Shown one piece after another: positions 17,606 through 26,876 of a stretch of 64,000 bases of DNA. The stretch spans positions 62,001 through 126,000 of the forward strand of contig WGMC01000013.1 of the NCBI GenBank assembly GCA_016125265.1, in the 5' to 3' direction. This DNA is from Planctomycetaceae bacterium. GTDB lineage: Bacteria; Planctomycetota; UBA1135; GCA-002686595. A program made the translations under genes and the position numbers. How positions within the stretch are numbered: position 1 is the first letter of the stretch; each line of letters starts with the position of its first letter. The notes under the pieces were generated by a model. It saw only the letters and a program-made list of their open reading frames with translations. It was not told the DNA's origin and did not search any database.

Positions 17606-18651
17606 GGTCCCTCGGCTTCTTCGCGTGGGTCGCTGTGCTCGCCGGACTGCCGGCGCTGGTGCTCGCGACGGCAAGTGTGCGCCTCGGCCCGGGCGAGTAC
17701 GGCGTGCGACAACACCAATGGAGCGGCGAGATCGAATCCCGCGACCGCGGTGTGGGCCTGCACCTCGTGGTGCCCGGTGTGCACACCATCGAACGGGTCA
17801 GCGGCCGCGCCCAGCGCCTGGTCCTGGGCGGCGCCGGCGACGACGCCCGGCCGCCGATCGAAATGCGCACCAGCGACGACAACATGGTGCGCGCCACCGT
17901 GGCGCTGCTTTGGCGTGTGCGACCCGGACGGGCCCACGAACTGGTGCGGTCGGGTGCCGTGCTCAGCCATCCGGAGCGCCTCGTCTCCGCGGTCGAGGAC
18001 GTGCTGCGCGGCAGCTTCGCGACGCTTTCGAGCACGGATTGGTTCGACCCGGACCTGCGCGCCGCGCGGCTTGCGGTGGCGCGGACCGAGCTGGAGGCGC
18101 GCATGGAAGAGCTGCACCTCGAACTGCTCGACCTCTTCCCGCCGGGCATCAGCTTCAGCTCGGAATACGAAGTGCGCCTGCAGTCGAGCCAAGTGCTGGC
18201 CGAACAGCGCGAACTGGAGCTGGCGAAGGATGACGTGGCCGACGCCAAGGCCGCGCTCGCGCGTGCCGAGGCCGAAACCAAGGCCGCCGAGAAGGAGGCC
18301 AAGGCGCGCTGGGCGCTGCAGCGCACCGAGCTCGAAGCGGCCGCCAGCTTGGAACGCCGACGCGCGGACGAGTTGGCGTTGGCCGAGGAGGCGCGCGTCC
18401 GCCTCGAGGCGGAGCGCCTCTGGGGCGACGTGGTCGGCACAGCGGAGGCCCTGGTGGCCCGCGCCACGAGCGACGCCGAACAGCGCCGCGCCACCGCGGT
18501 TGCCGGCAACGGCGGCCGCATCCTCCTGGCCCGGGCTGCGGCCCGCGGCCTGCAACTCCAATCGGTGGAGCTGGACGCCCGGGACCCGCGTGTGCCCCTG
18601 GCCCTGGATCTCGACTCCCTCGTCGCCCTACTGCTCGGCTCCAACCCCTGA
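17602..18651 (+). CDS. SPFH/band-7 domain membrane protein (second of pair)
   Basis: 349 residues from the GTG at 17602, which overlaps the upstream TGA (GTGA) and has GGAGG six bases before it; this decides the non-ATG start. A membrane helix spans residues 4-26 (AWVAVLAGLPALVLA), followed by SPFH-type sequence: LGPGEYGVRQH, GVGLHLVVPGVHTIERV, SDDNMVRATVALLWRV and SAVEDVLRGSFATLS. The C-terminal half is a coiled coil (about 200-290) ending with a short hydrophobic tail. The pairing of two different SPFH proteins in one coupled unit mirrors HflK-HflC and flotillin-type hetero-oligomers. Confidence 0.87.
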   Translation: MRSLGFFAWVAVLAGLPALVLATASVRLGPGEYGVRQHQWSGEIESRDRGVGLHLVVPGVHTIERVSGRAQRLVLGGAGDDARPPIEMRTSDDNMVRATVALLWRVRPGRAHELVRSGAVLSHPERLVSAVEDVLRGSFATLSSTDWFDPDLRAARLAVARTELEARMEELHLELLDLFPPGISFSSEYEVRLQSSQVLAEQRELELAKDDVADAKAALARAEAETKAAEKEAKARWALQRTELEAAASLERRRADELALAEEARVRLEAERLWGDVVGTAEALVARATSDAEQRRATAVAGNGGRILLARAAARGLQLQSVELDARDPRVPLALDLDSLVALLLGSNP

Positions 18652-18656
18652 AACCC

Positions 18657-18965
18657 ATGCAACCCTACTTCGAACGCATCGGCGCCCAGCGCCTCGGCCT
18701 GGCTCTCGTGGTGGCCTTCGCTCTGCTCTGCACGATCGCACTGTGGCCCTCGGATCGCCCCCTGCCGCGCGAGATCCGCGCCGGCGCGACGTTGGCGGGC
18801 CTGATCGTGCCGGGCCAAGGCACGATGACCTCACCGGACGGCCTGCGCGTCAGCTCCGTACACGGGGAGTGGGTGCGCGTGCACTTCGGTCCCGACGACG
18901 AGCAGGGCCGTTGGTTCCACTTCCGCCACGTGGTGGCGTTCAGCACACCGGTCGTGTCGAACTGA
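18657..18965 (+). CDS. Small membrane protein of the SPFH operon
   Basis: 102 residues, starting 5 bases after the second SPFH gene, so in the same operon. One membrane helix (about residues 13-30, LGLALVVAFALLCTIALW) is followed by a soluble ~65-residue beta-type domain with no cysteine and no known motif. The short spacing and the single-pass topology suggest an accessory subunit of the SPFH complex. Not recognised as a named family. Confidence 0.75.
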   Translation: MQPYFERIGAQRLGLALVVAFALLCTIALWPSDRPLPREIRAGATLAGLIVPGQGTMTSPDGLRVSSVHGEWVRVHFGPDDEQGRWFHFRHVVAFSTPVVSN

Positions 18966-19001
18966 CCCGCGCCCGCTGGCGCGGGCACCCGGGTGCGCGG
19001 G

Positions 19002-19165
19002 CCGGGTGCGCGGGCCTCCGGGCCCGCCTTGTAGGGGCGCGGCCCTGTCCGCGCCCAAGGGAACGCCCCCGTGCCGAACGCCCCTTGGGCGCGGACAGGG
19101 CCGCGCCCCTACAGACCGCACAACAGGGTCCGGAACAAGGCGGGCCAGGAGGCCCGCGCACCCGG
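19002..19165. repeat. Dispersed G+C inverted-repeat element, copy 1
   Basis: A 32-base arm at 19030-19061 (starting TGTAGGGGCG, ending CGCCCAAGGG) is perfectly inverted at 19082-19113. It is flanked by a second module, GCGGGCCTC-GGCCCGC, at 19009-19026 and, inverted, at 19141-19158. Each arm also folds alone: GGGCGCGG(CCCTGT)CCGCGCCC. It lies between two convergent genes. Copies 2 and 3 are at 43.4 and 45.2 kb. No transposase is present; a REP- or MITE-like family is the best description. Confidence 0.85.
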
Positions 19166-19250
19166 CTCACCGCGCACCTGGCTCACCGCGCACCCGGCTC
19201 ACCGCGCACCCGGCTCACCGCGCGCCCGGCTCACCGCGCGCCCGGGCGCG
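19155..19250 (+). repeat. 16-bp tandem repeats, five full copies plus a partial
   Basis: Unit CGCGCACCCGGCTCAC repeats head to tail at 19155, 19171, 19187, 19203 and 19219, then decays at 19235. Differences are single bases. The tract abuts the right end of the inverted-repeat element and ends just before the stop codon at 19259. It has no spacers and no CRISPR character. Confidence 0.9.
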
Positions 19251-19258
19251 GGCGCCGG

Positions 19259-21799
19259 TCAGCGCACGCGGTTCCAGTCCTCGCTCCACCAGCCGGCGGC
19301 GCGCACGCCCTCGTCGCCGCCGGACAGCACGCTCGCGTCGTAGATTGCGAAGTCGGGCAGGCCCACGCCGGACACGATCCACGCCGACAGGTGGGCGAGC
19401 CGCGCGCCCGGCACGTCGCTCGCTGCGACGAGCCCGACGAGGGCCCCCTCCGCGTTCCCGTCCACCCGCGGGCGCACGGCGAACGCCGCCAGGGACTCTC
19501 CCTCGAACTCGCGGTACTCGCCGTCGGACCCCAGCACGCGCATCGCCCCGCGCCGCGCGTCGAACGGACCGCCTCGGGGCACGAGCTGCGCCCACGCGAG
19601 GTTGTTGTCGCGGTTGCCGTACAGCACCAGATTGCGCCCCGCGAACCGCGCGCCGCCAACCTCGCCAAACACATCGGCGTCGCGCACCACCTCGAGTTCC
19701 CCCGCCGCGCGCACGTTCCAGCGCTGCGCGTCGAAGCGCGCCAACTCGAGGAGCGCCGCGGACTCCGCCGCCGTGCCACCCGTGCCGACGACCAGCGCGG
19801 GCCGCCGGTCGAACACACGCTTGAACGGGCCGCTCCGACCGGGCCGCTGGAGGCCGTCCGCGACCGCGGCGCTCCACACCCCGTCGTCGCCGCGTGCTAG
19901 CCACGTCGGAGCGCCGCGCGACGGCCCCTCGACCGTCAACAGCGTGCCGTCCAGCTCCAGCTCGAAACGCCGCGGCAGGCCGCCCGTCTCCGGGGGGCGC
20001 AGTTCCAGCGCGGCGATGCCCTCGGTGGCGAGCGCCACCCGCAACACGTCCTGGCTGCGCGCGAGCCGCCCTTCGTAGCGACCGGGCACACCGGGCGTGA
20101 CCAGGGCCACGACCTCGAGCCAACGCTCGTCGAAGCTGTATCCGTCCGGGCGCTCGAGCACCACACGGGACACGTCGGCGGTTTCGCCCACCAGCGGCCA
20201 GCGCACGAACTGCGCCAGGGTGTCGCGGGTCGCGTCCATCAGCGTCGCCATGAGGGCGGGCCACTCGAGGCAATCCGCGCCACGCGCGCGCTCCCCGTCC
20301 CACCAGTGCCCGGCGCCGGGTTGGAAGTGGCTGCCGACCTTGGTTGCCCCCGCGCCCTCGAGCAGCGCGAGCATGGCCCGCGCCTCGCTCGGCGGCACGT
20401 TGTCGTCGGCGTCGCCGTGCAGCACGAAGATCGGCAATCGCGCGATCGCATCGATCGCGAGCGCCGTTTCGCTGCCGCGATCGGCTGCGCGCCAAAGCTC
20501 CGCCCTCGCGCCGCTCGGCCGCGGCCCGCCGTAGGTATCGAAACTCTGCCAGCCAGCGCTCGGCGCGGCGGCCGCGAACGCACCCGCGTCGAACGCCGCC
20601 ATGTGCCACGTGCCGTGCCCGCCCATCGAATGGCCGGTGACCGCGCGCCGGGTGATGTCGAGTCCTCGCCCCCCTTCGACCGCGCGCACGACTTCCACCG
20701 CGTCCCGTCGCCCCCAGTCCTGCCAATCGAACCCAAACGGACGGCGGTTCGTCGGCGCCGCGATCCAGTGGCGCTGCTGCGGCGAGTAAGAGCGGATCTG
20801 CGCATCCGCGGACACCGACGCGCCGTGCAGGCTGAGCACGAGTCCCTTCGGTCCGCGCTGGTCGGAGGGCGCGAGCACGCCGTACGGCAACACCGCGCCG
20901 TCGACCGACGAGCGGTACGTGGAAAGGCGCGGATCGCCGAAGTTCCGGCCCTCGAGCAGCAGCTCGAGCCGCATCGCGCCCTCGTGTTCCGCGAGTTCCA
21001 GCACGAGCGGCAGACGCCAGGTTCCCGCCACGGCGTCGCGCGGGCGCGGCACGACCACAAGGGCCGCGCGGCGCGAGCCAAACGGCGCAAAACCCGCCAG
21101 GGATCCGGCTGGGCCCTCCTCGAAATCGCCGCCGGGACCAACGGAGATCGTCAGTTCGCCCAGCCAATCGGGAGCCAGCGATACGAGCGGCAAGCCCACC
21201 GCGACTTCACGGCCGAGGTTGTCCGCGGCAATGTGCGGCAATGCGGCGTCGCCCACGTCCGCGACGAGCGGCAGCACACCCGGTTCCGCACGCTCGAAGA
21301 CGAGGCCAAAACCGCCGCGCACGCCGGACACGAACACACGGTGTTCGCCCGCGTCGAGAAGCACGGGCGCGCCGCGCAGGCCGTAGCCGTACCCATCGCC
21401 GGCGAGGGGCGTGCCGTCGATCCAAAGATCGAAGGCGCCGCGCAGCGCAACGACGTACACCCCGGCTTCGTCTTCGGCCACGTCCAGCACACCGTAAGCC
21501 GAGCCAAAGCCCCCACCCTCGGGCCCCCCACTCTCCGCGGTCGCACGCCGCTGCCAGGCCTCGCGCCCGAGGCTGCCGCGCACACTTTCGTCCTCGACAG
21601 GCGCGGCCGCGGCCGGGTCCAAGAGATGGCGCCCAAAAACGGCCTCCTCGCGGAAGGGCCGCCGGCCGCGCGCATCCACGACGGACAGCACGAGCCACGA
21701 CTCGACCCTGGGAGCGGCGTTCGCCAACTCCACAGGGCCCGTTTCCACTTGGGGCAGCGCGCCGCCCGCCGACAACAACACGAGGAATGCGCTCCACAT
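19259..21799 (-). CDS. Secreted serine-hydrolase-fold protein (prolyl-oligopeptidase/esterase-like)
   Basis: 846 residues with an N-terminal export signal (MWSAFLVLLSAGGAL). The first ~300 residues are beta-rich, then an alpha/beta-hydrolase domain: oxyanion region LVLSLHGASVSAD, nucleophile GHSMGG with Ser391, acid in HGDADDNVP (Asp463-466) and His498 in GAGHWW. A further ~340 residues after the catalytic domain form another beta-rich region. The catalytic set is complete, unlike the protein at 15415. Family relatives include predicted peptidases and carbohydrate esterases, and the substrate cannot be told. It sits 32 bases downstream of the PQQ-dehydrogenase-like gene on the same strand, so the two are probably co-transcribed. 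Confidence 0.8.
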   Translation of the reverse strand: MWSAFLVLLSAGGALPQVETGPVELANAAPRVESWLVLSVVDARGRRPFREEAVFGRHLLDPAAAAPVEDESVRGSLGREAWQRRATAESGGPEGGGFGSAYGVLDVAEDEAGVYVVALRGAFDLWIDGTPLAGDGYGYGLRGAPVLLDAGEHRVFVSGVRGGFGLVFERAEPGVLPLVADVGDAALPHIAADNLGREVAVGLPLVSLAPDWLGELTISVGPGGDFEEGPAGSLAGFAPFGSRRAALVVVPRPRDAVAGTWRLPLVLELAEHEGAMRLELLLEGRNFGDPRLSTYRSSVDGAVLPYGVLAPSDQRGPKGLVLSLHGASVSADAQIRSYSPQQRHWIAAPTNRRPFGFDWQDWGRRDAVEVVRAVEGGRGLDITRRAVTGHSMGGHGTWHMAAFDAGAFAAAAPSAGWQSFDTYGGPRPSGARAELWRAADRGSETALAIDAIARLPIFVLHGDADDNVPPSEARAMLALLEGAGATKVGSHFQPGAGHWWDGERARGADCLEWPALMATLMDATRDTLAQFVRWPLVGETADVSRVVLERPDGYSFDERWLEVVALVTPGVPGRYEGRLARSQDVLRVALATEGIAALELRPPETGGLPRRFELELDGTLLTVEGPSRGAPTWLARGDDGVWSAAVADGLQRPGRSGPFKRVFDRRPALVVGTGGTAAESAALLELARFDAQRWNVRAAGELEVVRDADVFGEVGGARFAGRNLVLYGNRDNNLAWAQLVPRGGPFDARRGAMRVLGSDGEYREFEGESLAAFAVRPRVDGNAEGALVGLVAASDVPGARLAHLSAWIVSGVGLPDFAIYDASVLSGGDEGVRAAGWWSEDWNRVR

Positions 21800-21831
21800 G
21801 GCGCGCGCATCCTAGCCAGTCGGCGCGCCGC

Positions 21832-24800
21832 TCACGGGGCGGCGAAAACCGCGTCTAGGGCGTTCGAGGCCACGAGGCCGCCCGCGACACTTGGATCCAC
21901 GCTGAAGAGCTGCAGCCCGAGCCCAAAACCCACCAGCGCCGGCGCGTCGGGCAGTTGCAGCGGCAGCGCCAGGTTGCCCGCTCCGTCGAGGACCACGGGC
22001 ACCAGCGGCGCGCCGGTCGGGTCGTAGAGCACGGTCACGGCGCCCAGGGGGAACTGCACGGGCGTGAGCCCGATCGCGAGTGCGCCGGGCGCCGCCGGGA
22101 AACCTCCGGAGGCCTCCACCAGGACCGGATACCCGACCACCGGGGGCGTGCTGGAGCCGAGTTCCAGGATGTCCCCTGGGAGGCCAAGGCCCGGCCGCTC
22201 GCTCCAGCCCCCGTCGAAGGCGTGGGGACCGAAGAGCCTCAGCTCGCTCGCCGTCGCAAATCCCAAGGAGCCGGCGCCCGGGCCCACGACACGCAGTTCG
22301 CGCGCGACGCGCGGCGCGAACGCGAAGGTGTAGGCCTCGTAGTCCAGCGTGCTCGGGCCCCCGCTGCGGTAGGGCGGCGTGACGTTGAGGCCGACCACGG
22401 GCACCCACGGCCCGTCCGCCGAGAGCCGCGTCTCCACGGTCAGGTCGTGCCACCACCCACCCGCGGGCGTGGCACCGGCGCTCCACACGAGCCCCTCGCG
22501 AATGCGACCGCCCACGAGCGTCGTCGGCGCGTCGAAGCGCCAGCCGAACCAGTCCAAGCTGCCCCGGTCGGAGCCGTGGAACGTCGACACCTGCGCCAGG
22601 CTGCTGGTGCTGCCCGGCAGGGGTTCGGCGCCGTCGCGCAGGCGCTCGAGGTTGGCCGAGCCGAAACCCTGCGGACCGGGCGGGACCTGCTCCAACGTGT
22701 TCGACAAGGGCGCCGCCGCCTCGGCCGTCACGTCGCGCCACGGTCCAGGGGGCGCGGAGGCGAGGACACGCAGCTCCGCCACCGACAGGAAGCCGAGGCT
22801 ACCGCCCGGCCGACCGATCAGACGCACCGCTTCGGCCGCCACCGGCGCAAAGGTGAAGCGGTAGGTGCCAAAGTCCGGGCCCGCGCCGGCGGGCGGGTAC
22901 TCGGGATCCGCGCGCAGGTCCGCGGCGTTCTGCCACACGCCGTTCACACGCAGTTGCAGGCTGACGCCGAGTTGGAACCAGCCGCCCTCGGGCACGTGCA
23001 GGCCCTCGGTGAACTCCACGCCGAAGACCCGCGCGCCCGCCGGGTGCCCCGGACCGAACTCGTAGCCGATCCAGTCGAACGGACTCGCCGCGGCCCCGAG
23101 GGGATGGTAGGTCGCGTACTGGCTGGATGCGGACGCACCCACCTGTGGCACCACACGATCGCGCCACACTTCGTGGTCGCCCGAGCCAAAACCCTGGGAA
23201 CCCGGAGGATCGAGGTCGAACACCTTCGCCAGCGGTTTGGCCGGGCCCGCCACGTCGAGCACACGCGGCTCCGCGAACACGTGCACGGTGCGCTGCGCGA
23301 CCGCGGCCCCGCCGTCGAAACCCTCGAGGCGCACGCGGTAGCTCCAGTCGTCGCCGTCGCCGGCCGGTTGCAGGAACGGCGCGCTCAAGCTGGCGCCCGT
23401 GTACTGGGCGACGTTCTCGAACCACTGGCCGTTGAAGAAGAGATCGAAGGACCAGCGCAGTTCGAGCGGCGCGCCCGCGGCCGTGAAGCCGGCGCCGAGG
23501 AGATCCACCGAGTCGCCGGGGGCGAACATCGCACCCTGCTGGGGTTGGAGGAGCGTGACGATCGGCGCCGTCAATGCCACGGCAACGGGTTTGCTGGAGG
23601 CCGCGGTCGTGAAGCCGTCGGCGACCTCGAGCCGCACGGTGTAGACATCGGCCGCGGCGTACGTGTGGGTCACGACTTGGCCCTGGACCGTCGGGCTGCC
23701 GTCGCCGAAGTCCCACGTGAAGACGAGATCGTCACCGTCGGGATCGCTGCTCGCGCTCGCATCGAACTGGATGGCCAACGGATCGCCGCCGGGCGCCACC
23801 GCCGAGTCGAAGGCCACGAGCGGCGCTTCGTTGGCGCCGTACACGAGCTCCAAGATGCGTCCCTGGCCGACGTCGAGCCCGCGCTGCCCGAAGAGCACAT
23901 TCCCCGTCACGGGGTCGGTGCGCACCGCGACCAGACTGGTCAGGCCCTCGGCCAAATCCGTCACGGCCGCGGTGTCGCCCTGGGTCCCGAACTGGACCGT
24001 CTTGGCCCATTCGAAGCCGAAGTCGCCCAGCACGTAGCGACCTTGGTACGCCGCCGGGTACTCGTCGCCCGTGTAGAAGGCGCCGCCGATGATCGCGATT
24101 GCCGTGAACCCGGGGAGCGGTTGCCCGGCGAGGTCTTGGTGCACTCCGGGCGGCACCAGGAGGGAGCCGTCGAAGCGCGGAATCGCCAAGGACGGGCCGC
24201 TCTTCGCGATCGGCGAACTCGTGCAGTCGCTCCAGGCGTAGGGATTCGGAGGGTGTTGGTACGAGGGCGCAGCGGCGGTGGCTTGGAAGCCCTCGAGGCA
24301 GGGCCAGCCGAGGTTCTCGCCGCCCTTCACGACGTTGACCTCCTCGAAGAGGAAACTGCCCACGTCCGCGACCGCCATCCAGCCAGGTTGGCCGAGATCG
24401 GGATCGACCGCGCCCGTGCCCGGCACCAGCGCCATGCGGAATCCGTTGCGCAGGCCGAGGGCCCACACACGCGAAGTGCGGCTGGCGGGATCGCCGTCGA
24501 AGAACGGATTCGAAGGCAGGCCCAAGCCGGTCTCGGGGTCGATGCGCAGCACCTTGCCCGAAAGGGTGCGCAGATCCTGCGCACGGAACGAACCCTGGTC
24601 GTGGTCCTTGGGCCAGGGCCCCTTCAAACCCGTGAGCGGCGACACAAAATCGTCGAAACCCCACGGTTGCAGGCCGCCGAAGTCCTGTTCGGCGAAACTG
24701 GCGCCGTCACCCGTCGAGAGCAACAGCGTGCCGTCCTCGCCGAAGACCAGCCCGCCGCCGATGTGGGATTCGTGCAGCAGTGGAATCGCGGTGGGCGCGG

Positions 24801-25311
24801 TGCCGTCGGGCAGTCGCTCGCCCAGGAGGACTTGCTGCGAGCCCGCGACACCCACCAGGCGCGGCGCACCGCCCACGTTCACCGTTTCGATGCGGTGGCG
24901 CGCCAGCCGGCCGAGCGAAGGCTCGAAGTCCTCGCCGTTGGGTTTGTCGGGACCCGCGCAGTAGTAGAGGTAGAGCCACGACGTCTCTCCCCCATCGGCC
25001 GCGAAGCCGGGGTGGGTCGTCATGCCCAAGAGGCCCCGTTCGATGTACGCGCTGACCTCGTCGCGCAGATCGAGCACGGCTCCCTCCGGGCTGCCGTCGG
25101 GTGCAAAGGCGCGCACCACACCGTCTTGCTGCGCGATCAGGATGCGACCGTCGGCAAGCGCGACGAAGTCGGTCAGTCCCGAGAAGTTCTGGGCGCGCAC
25201 CTCGAACGCGAAGTGCGGGGCGGGCGCGGGTGTCGAGAGTTGAGCGCTGGCCGAGGGCAGCGCGCCGAAGACCGCGGCCGCGACCGCGATCTGGGGGGCA
25301 AAAGAGCGCAT
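21832..25311 (-). CDS. Secreted PQQ-dependent sugar dehydrogenase-like protein with PKD and paired C-terminal modules
   Basis: 1159 residues from the ATG at 25311, which starts a signal peptide (MRSFAPQIAVAAAVFGALPS). Residues ~35-480 follow the soluble glucose/sorbosone dehydrogenase six-bladed propeller: LADGRILIAQQDGVVRAF, RGLLGMTTHPGFA, HIGGGLVFGEDGTLLLSTGD, LSGKVLRIDPETG and ALGLRNGFRMAL. A PKD domain follows (FDASASSDPDGDDLVFTWDF, THTYAAADVYTVRLEV). Then come two tandem ~190-residue segments similar to each other, both containing GSLDWFG/PFDWIG and LGFxSxAELR, of discoidin-like character. The ~110-residue tail ends ASNALDAVF, like other secreted proteins here. Probably binds or oxidises sugars outside the cell; PQQ use is a family expectation. 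Confidence 0.85.
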   Translation of the reverse strand: MRSFAPQIAVAAAVFGALPSASAQLSTPAPAPHFAFEVRAQNFSGLTDFVALADGRILIAQQDGVVRAFAPDGSPEGAVLDLRDEVSAYIERGLLGMTTHPGFAADGGETSWLYLYYCAGPDKPNGEDFEPSLGRLARHRIETVNVGGAPRLVGVAGSQQVLLGERLPDGTAPTAIPLLHESHIGGGLVFGEDGTLLLSTGDGASFAEQDFGGLQPWGFDDFVSPLTGLKGPWPKDHDQGSFRAQDLRTLSGKVLRIDPETGLGLPSNPFFDGDPASRTSRVWALGLRNGFRMALVPGTGAVDPDLGQPGWMAVADVGSFLFEEVNVVKGGENLGWPCLEGFQATAAAPSYQHPPNPYAWSDCTSSPIAKSGPSLAIPRFDGSLLVPPGVHQDLAGQPLPGFTAIAIIGGAFYTGDEYPAAYQGRYVLGDFGFEWAKTVQFGTQGDTAAVTDLAEGLTSLVAVRTDPVTGNVLFGQRGLDVGQGRILELVYGANEAPLVAFDSAVAPGGDPLAIQFDASASSDPDGDDLVFTWDFGDGSPTVQGQVVTHTYAAADVYTVRLEVADGFTTAASSKPVAVALTAPIVTLLQPQQGAMFAPGDSVDLLGAGFTAAGAPLELRWSFDLFFNGQWFENVAQYTGASLSAPFLQPAGDGDDWSYRVRLEGFDGGAAVAQRTVHVFAEPRVLDVAGPAKPLAKVFDLDPPGSQGFGSGDHEVWRDRVVPQVGASASSQYATYHPLGAAASPFDWIGYEFGPGHPAGARVFGVEFTEGLHVPEGGWFQLGVSLQLRVNGVWQNAADLRADPEYPPAGAGPDFGTYRFTFAPVAAEAVRLIGRPGGSLGFLSVAELRVLASAPPGPWRDVTAEAAAPLSNTLEQVPPGPQGFGSANLERLRDGAEPLPGSTSSLAQVSTFHGSDRGSLDWFGWRFDAPTTLVGGRIREGLVWSAGATPAGGWWHDLTVETRLSADGPWVPVVGLNVTPPYRSGGPSTLDYEAYTFAFAPRVARELRVVGPGAGSLGFATASELRLFGPHAFDGGWSERPGLGLPGDILELGSSTPPVVGYPVLVEASGGFPAAPGALAIGLTPVQFPLGAVTVLYDPTGAPLVPVVLDGAGNLALPLQLPDAPALVGFGLGLQLFSVDPSVAGGLVASNALDAVFAAP

Positions 25312-25532
25312 GGTGAGGGGTGGGAGGAGCCTTCGATGGGCCGATGGTGTCCCTCGAACCGGGGACCGCCGATCGTCGGGGCGCGGCGCGGTACGAACGC
25401 GCTTTGCCCGTGACGTGCACCCTACGCCGATCCGGTCAAGTGCGGGGTTGGGCGTCGCGCGAGATCTCGTTTGCCGCGGTAAGCCTTGCGCAACGGGTGC
25501 GGCGCCAGATCGTCCCGGGTAGGATCCGGCCC

Positions 25533-26876
25533 ATGACCATCGCCTCTGCGCTCGGGAGTCTGTGCCTCGCTCTTGCCGCTTCACCCCAAGGCGCCGCTCC
25601 AAAGGACCAAACCGCGCCCCCCGCGGTCACGGCCTTCGTCGGCGCGCGCATCCTCCCCATCGGCGCACCGGCGATCGAGCGGGGTGTGCTCCTCGTCGAA
25701 GGCGGAAAGGTCCGCGCCGTGGGCCCGGTGGACGGCGTGGCGATTCCCGAGGGCGCCGGCCGGGTCGACCTCGCCGGCAAGGTGGTGATGCCCGGCCTCG
25801 TGTGCACCCACAGCCACGTGGGCGAACCGTGGGGAGCCGACAGCTCGGGCCCTATCCAGCCCGAGGTGTCGAGCTGGGACTCCATGGACGTCACCGCTGC
25901 CAGCGTGCACCGCGCCCGCGCCGGTGGGCTGACGACCATCAACGCGATGCCCGGCTCGGGCCACTTGATCAGCGGCCAGACGGCGTACTTGAAGTTGCGC
26001 CTTGGCCGCACGGTCGAGGAGCTCGCGTACCGCGACGCCGACGGTCGTTTCCTCGGCGGGCTCAAAATGGCCAACGGGACCAATCCGCAGCGGGAATCGG
26101 GCCCCTTCCCGGGCACACGCGCGAAGAGCGCGGCCCTGGTGCGCCAGCGGTACCTCGACGCGGTCGCGTACCGCGACAAGCTGGCGGCCGCCGGCGACGA
26201 CACGAGCAAACGGCCCGCGCGCGACCTCGGTCTCGAAGCGCTCGTCGAAGCCATGGCGGGCACGCGCATCGTGCACCACCACACCCACCGCGCCGACGAC
26301 ATCATGACGGTGCTGCGCTTGGCCGAGGAGTTCGGCTTCCGCGTCGTGCTGCACCACGTCAGCGAAGGCTGGGCGGTCGCCAAGGAGATCGCCGCGGCGA
26401 AAGTGCCGTGTTCGATCATCCTGATCGACGCGCCGGGTGGGAAGCTCGAGGCCGCGGGCCTCTCGTACGACACGGGCGCGGTGCTCGAGAAGGCCGGTGT
26501 GCGCGTGGCCGTGCACACGGACGACTTCATCACCGACAGCCGGCTCTTCCTGCGCAGCGCGGCCTTTGCCGTGCGCGGCGGCATGAGCCGCGAGAAGGCG
26601 CTCGAAGCGGTGACGCTGGCGGGCGCCGAGATGCTCGATCTCGCGGACCGCGTGGGAAGCCTCGCGCCCGGCAAGGACGCCGACTTCGTCGTGCTCGACG
26701 GCGATCCCTTGTCCGTCTACACCCGCGTGCTCGAAACGTGGGTCGAAGGAGCGAAAGTCTTCGACCTCGCGGACCCCGAGGACCGCTTGGTGGCCGAAGG
26801 AGGACCCGGCGCGGGCGACCGCCGTCCGGGTGTGAGCTGCTGCGCCGCGGTCGCCGGTTGGGAGGCAGCCCGATGA
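25533..26876 (+). CDS. Amidohydrolase-family protein with intact metal ligands
   Basis: 447 residues from the ATG at 25533, with a short hydrophobic N-terminus that may act as a signal. The amidohydrolase (imidazolonepropionase-like) pattern is complete: MPGLVCTHSHVGE with His93 and His95, HHHTH at 248-252, the His pair at 274-275 in VVLHHVSEG, and Asp at 330-331 in VAVHTDDF. The closing beta-sandwich segment reads GSLAPGKDADFVVLDGDPL. Such enzymes hydrolyse C-N bonds or related groups with one or two metal ions. The stop overlaps the start of the next, degenerate paralog as ATGA, so both are made together. Substrate unknown. Confidence 0.88.
   Translation: MTIASALGSLCLALAASPQGAAPKDQTAPPAVTAFVGARILPIGAPAIERGVLLVEGGKVRAVGPVDGVAIPEGAGRVDLAGKVVMPGLVCTHSHVGEPWGADSSGPIQPEVSSWDSMDVTAASVHRARAGGLTTINAMPGSGHLISGQTAYLKLRLGRTVEELAYRDADGRFLGGLKMANGTNPQRESGPFPGTRAKSAALVRQRYLDAVAYRDKLAAAGDDTSKRPARDLGLEALVEAMAGTRIVHHHTHRADDIMTVLRLAEEFGFRVVLHHVSEGWAVAKEIAAAKVPCSIILIDAPGGKLEAAGLSYDTGAVLEKAGVRVAVHTDDFITDSRLFLRSAAFAVRGGMSREKALEAVTLAGAEMLDLADRVGSLAPGKDADFVVLDGDPLSVYTRVLETWVEGAKVFDLADPEDRLVAEGGPGAGDRRPGVSCCAAVAGWEAAR

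Noticed and set aside
19155-19250. CRISPR-like repeat array
   Set aside because: Contiguous 16-bp tandem units without spacers; no cas genes.
21955-25413. 1152-residue plus-strand open frame
   Set aside because: Antisense of the PQQ-dehydrogenase-like gene, which has clear domains and a signal peptide.
25460-25469. 10-bp palindrome CGAGATCTCG in the divergent promoter region
   Set aside because: Too short to separate from chance in a G+C-rich sequence.
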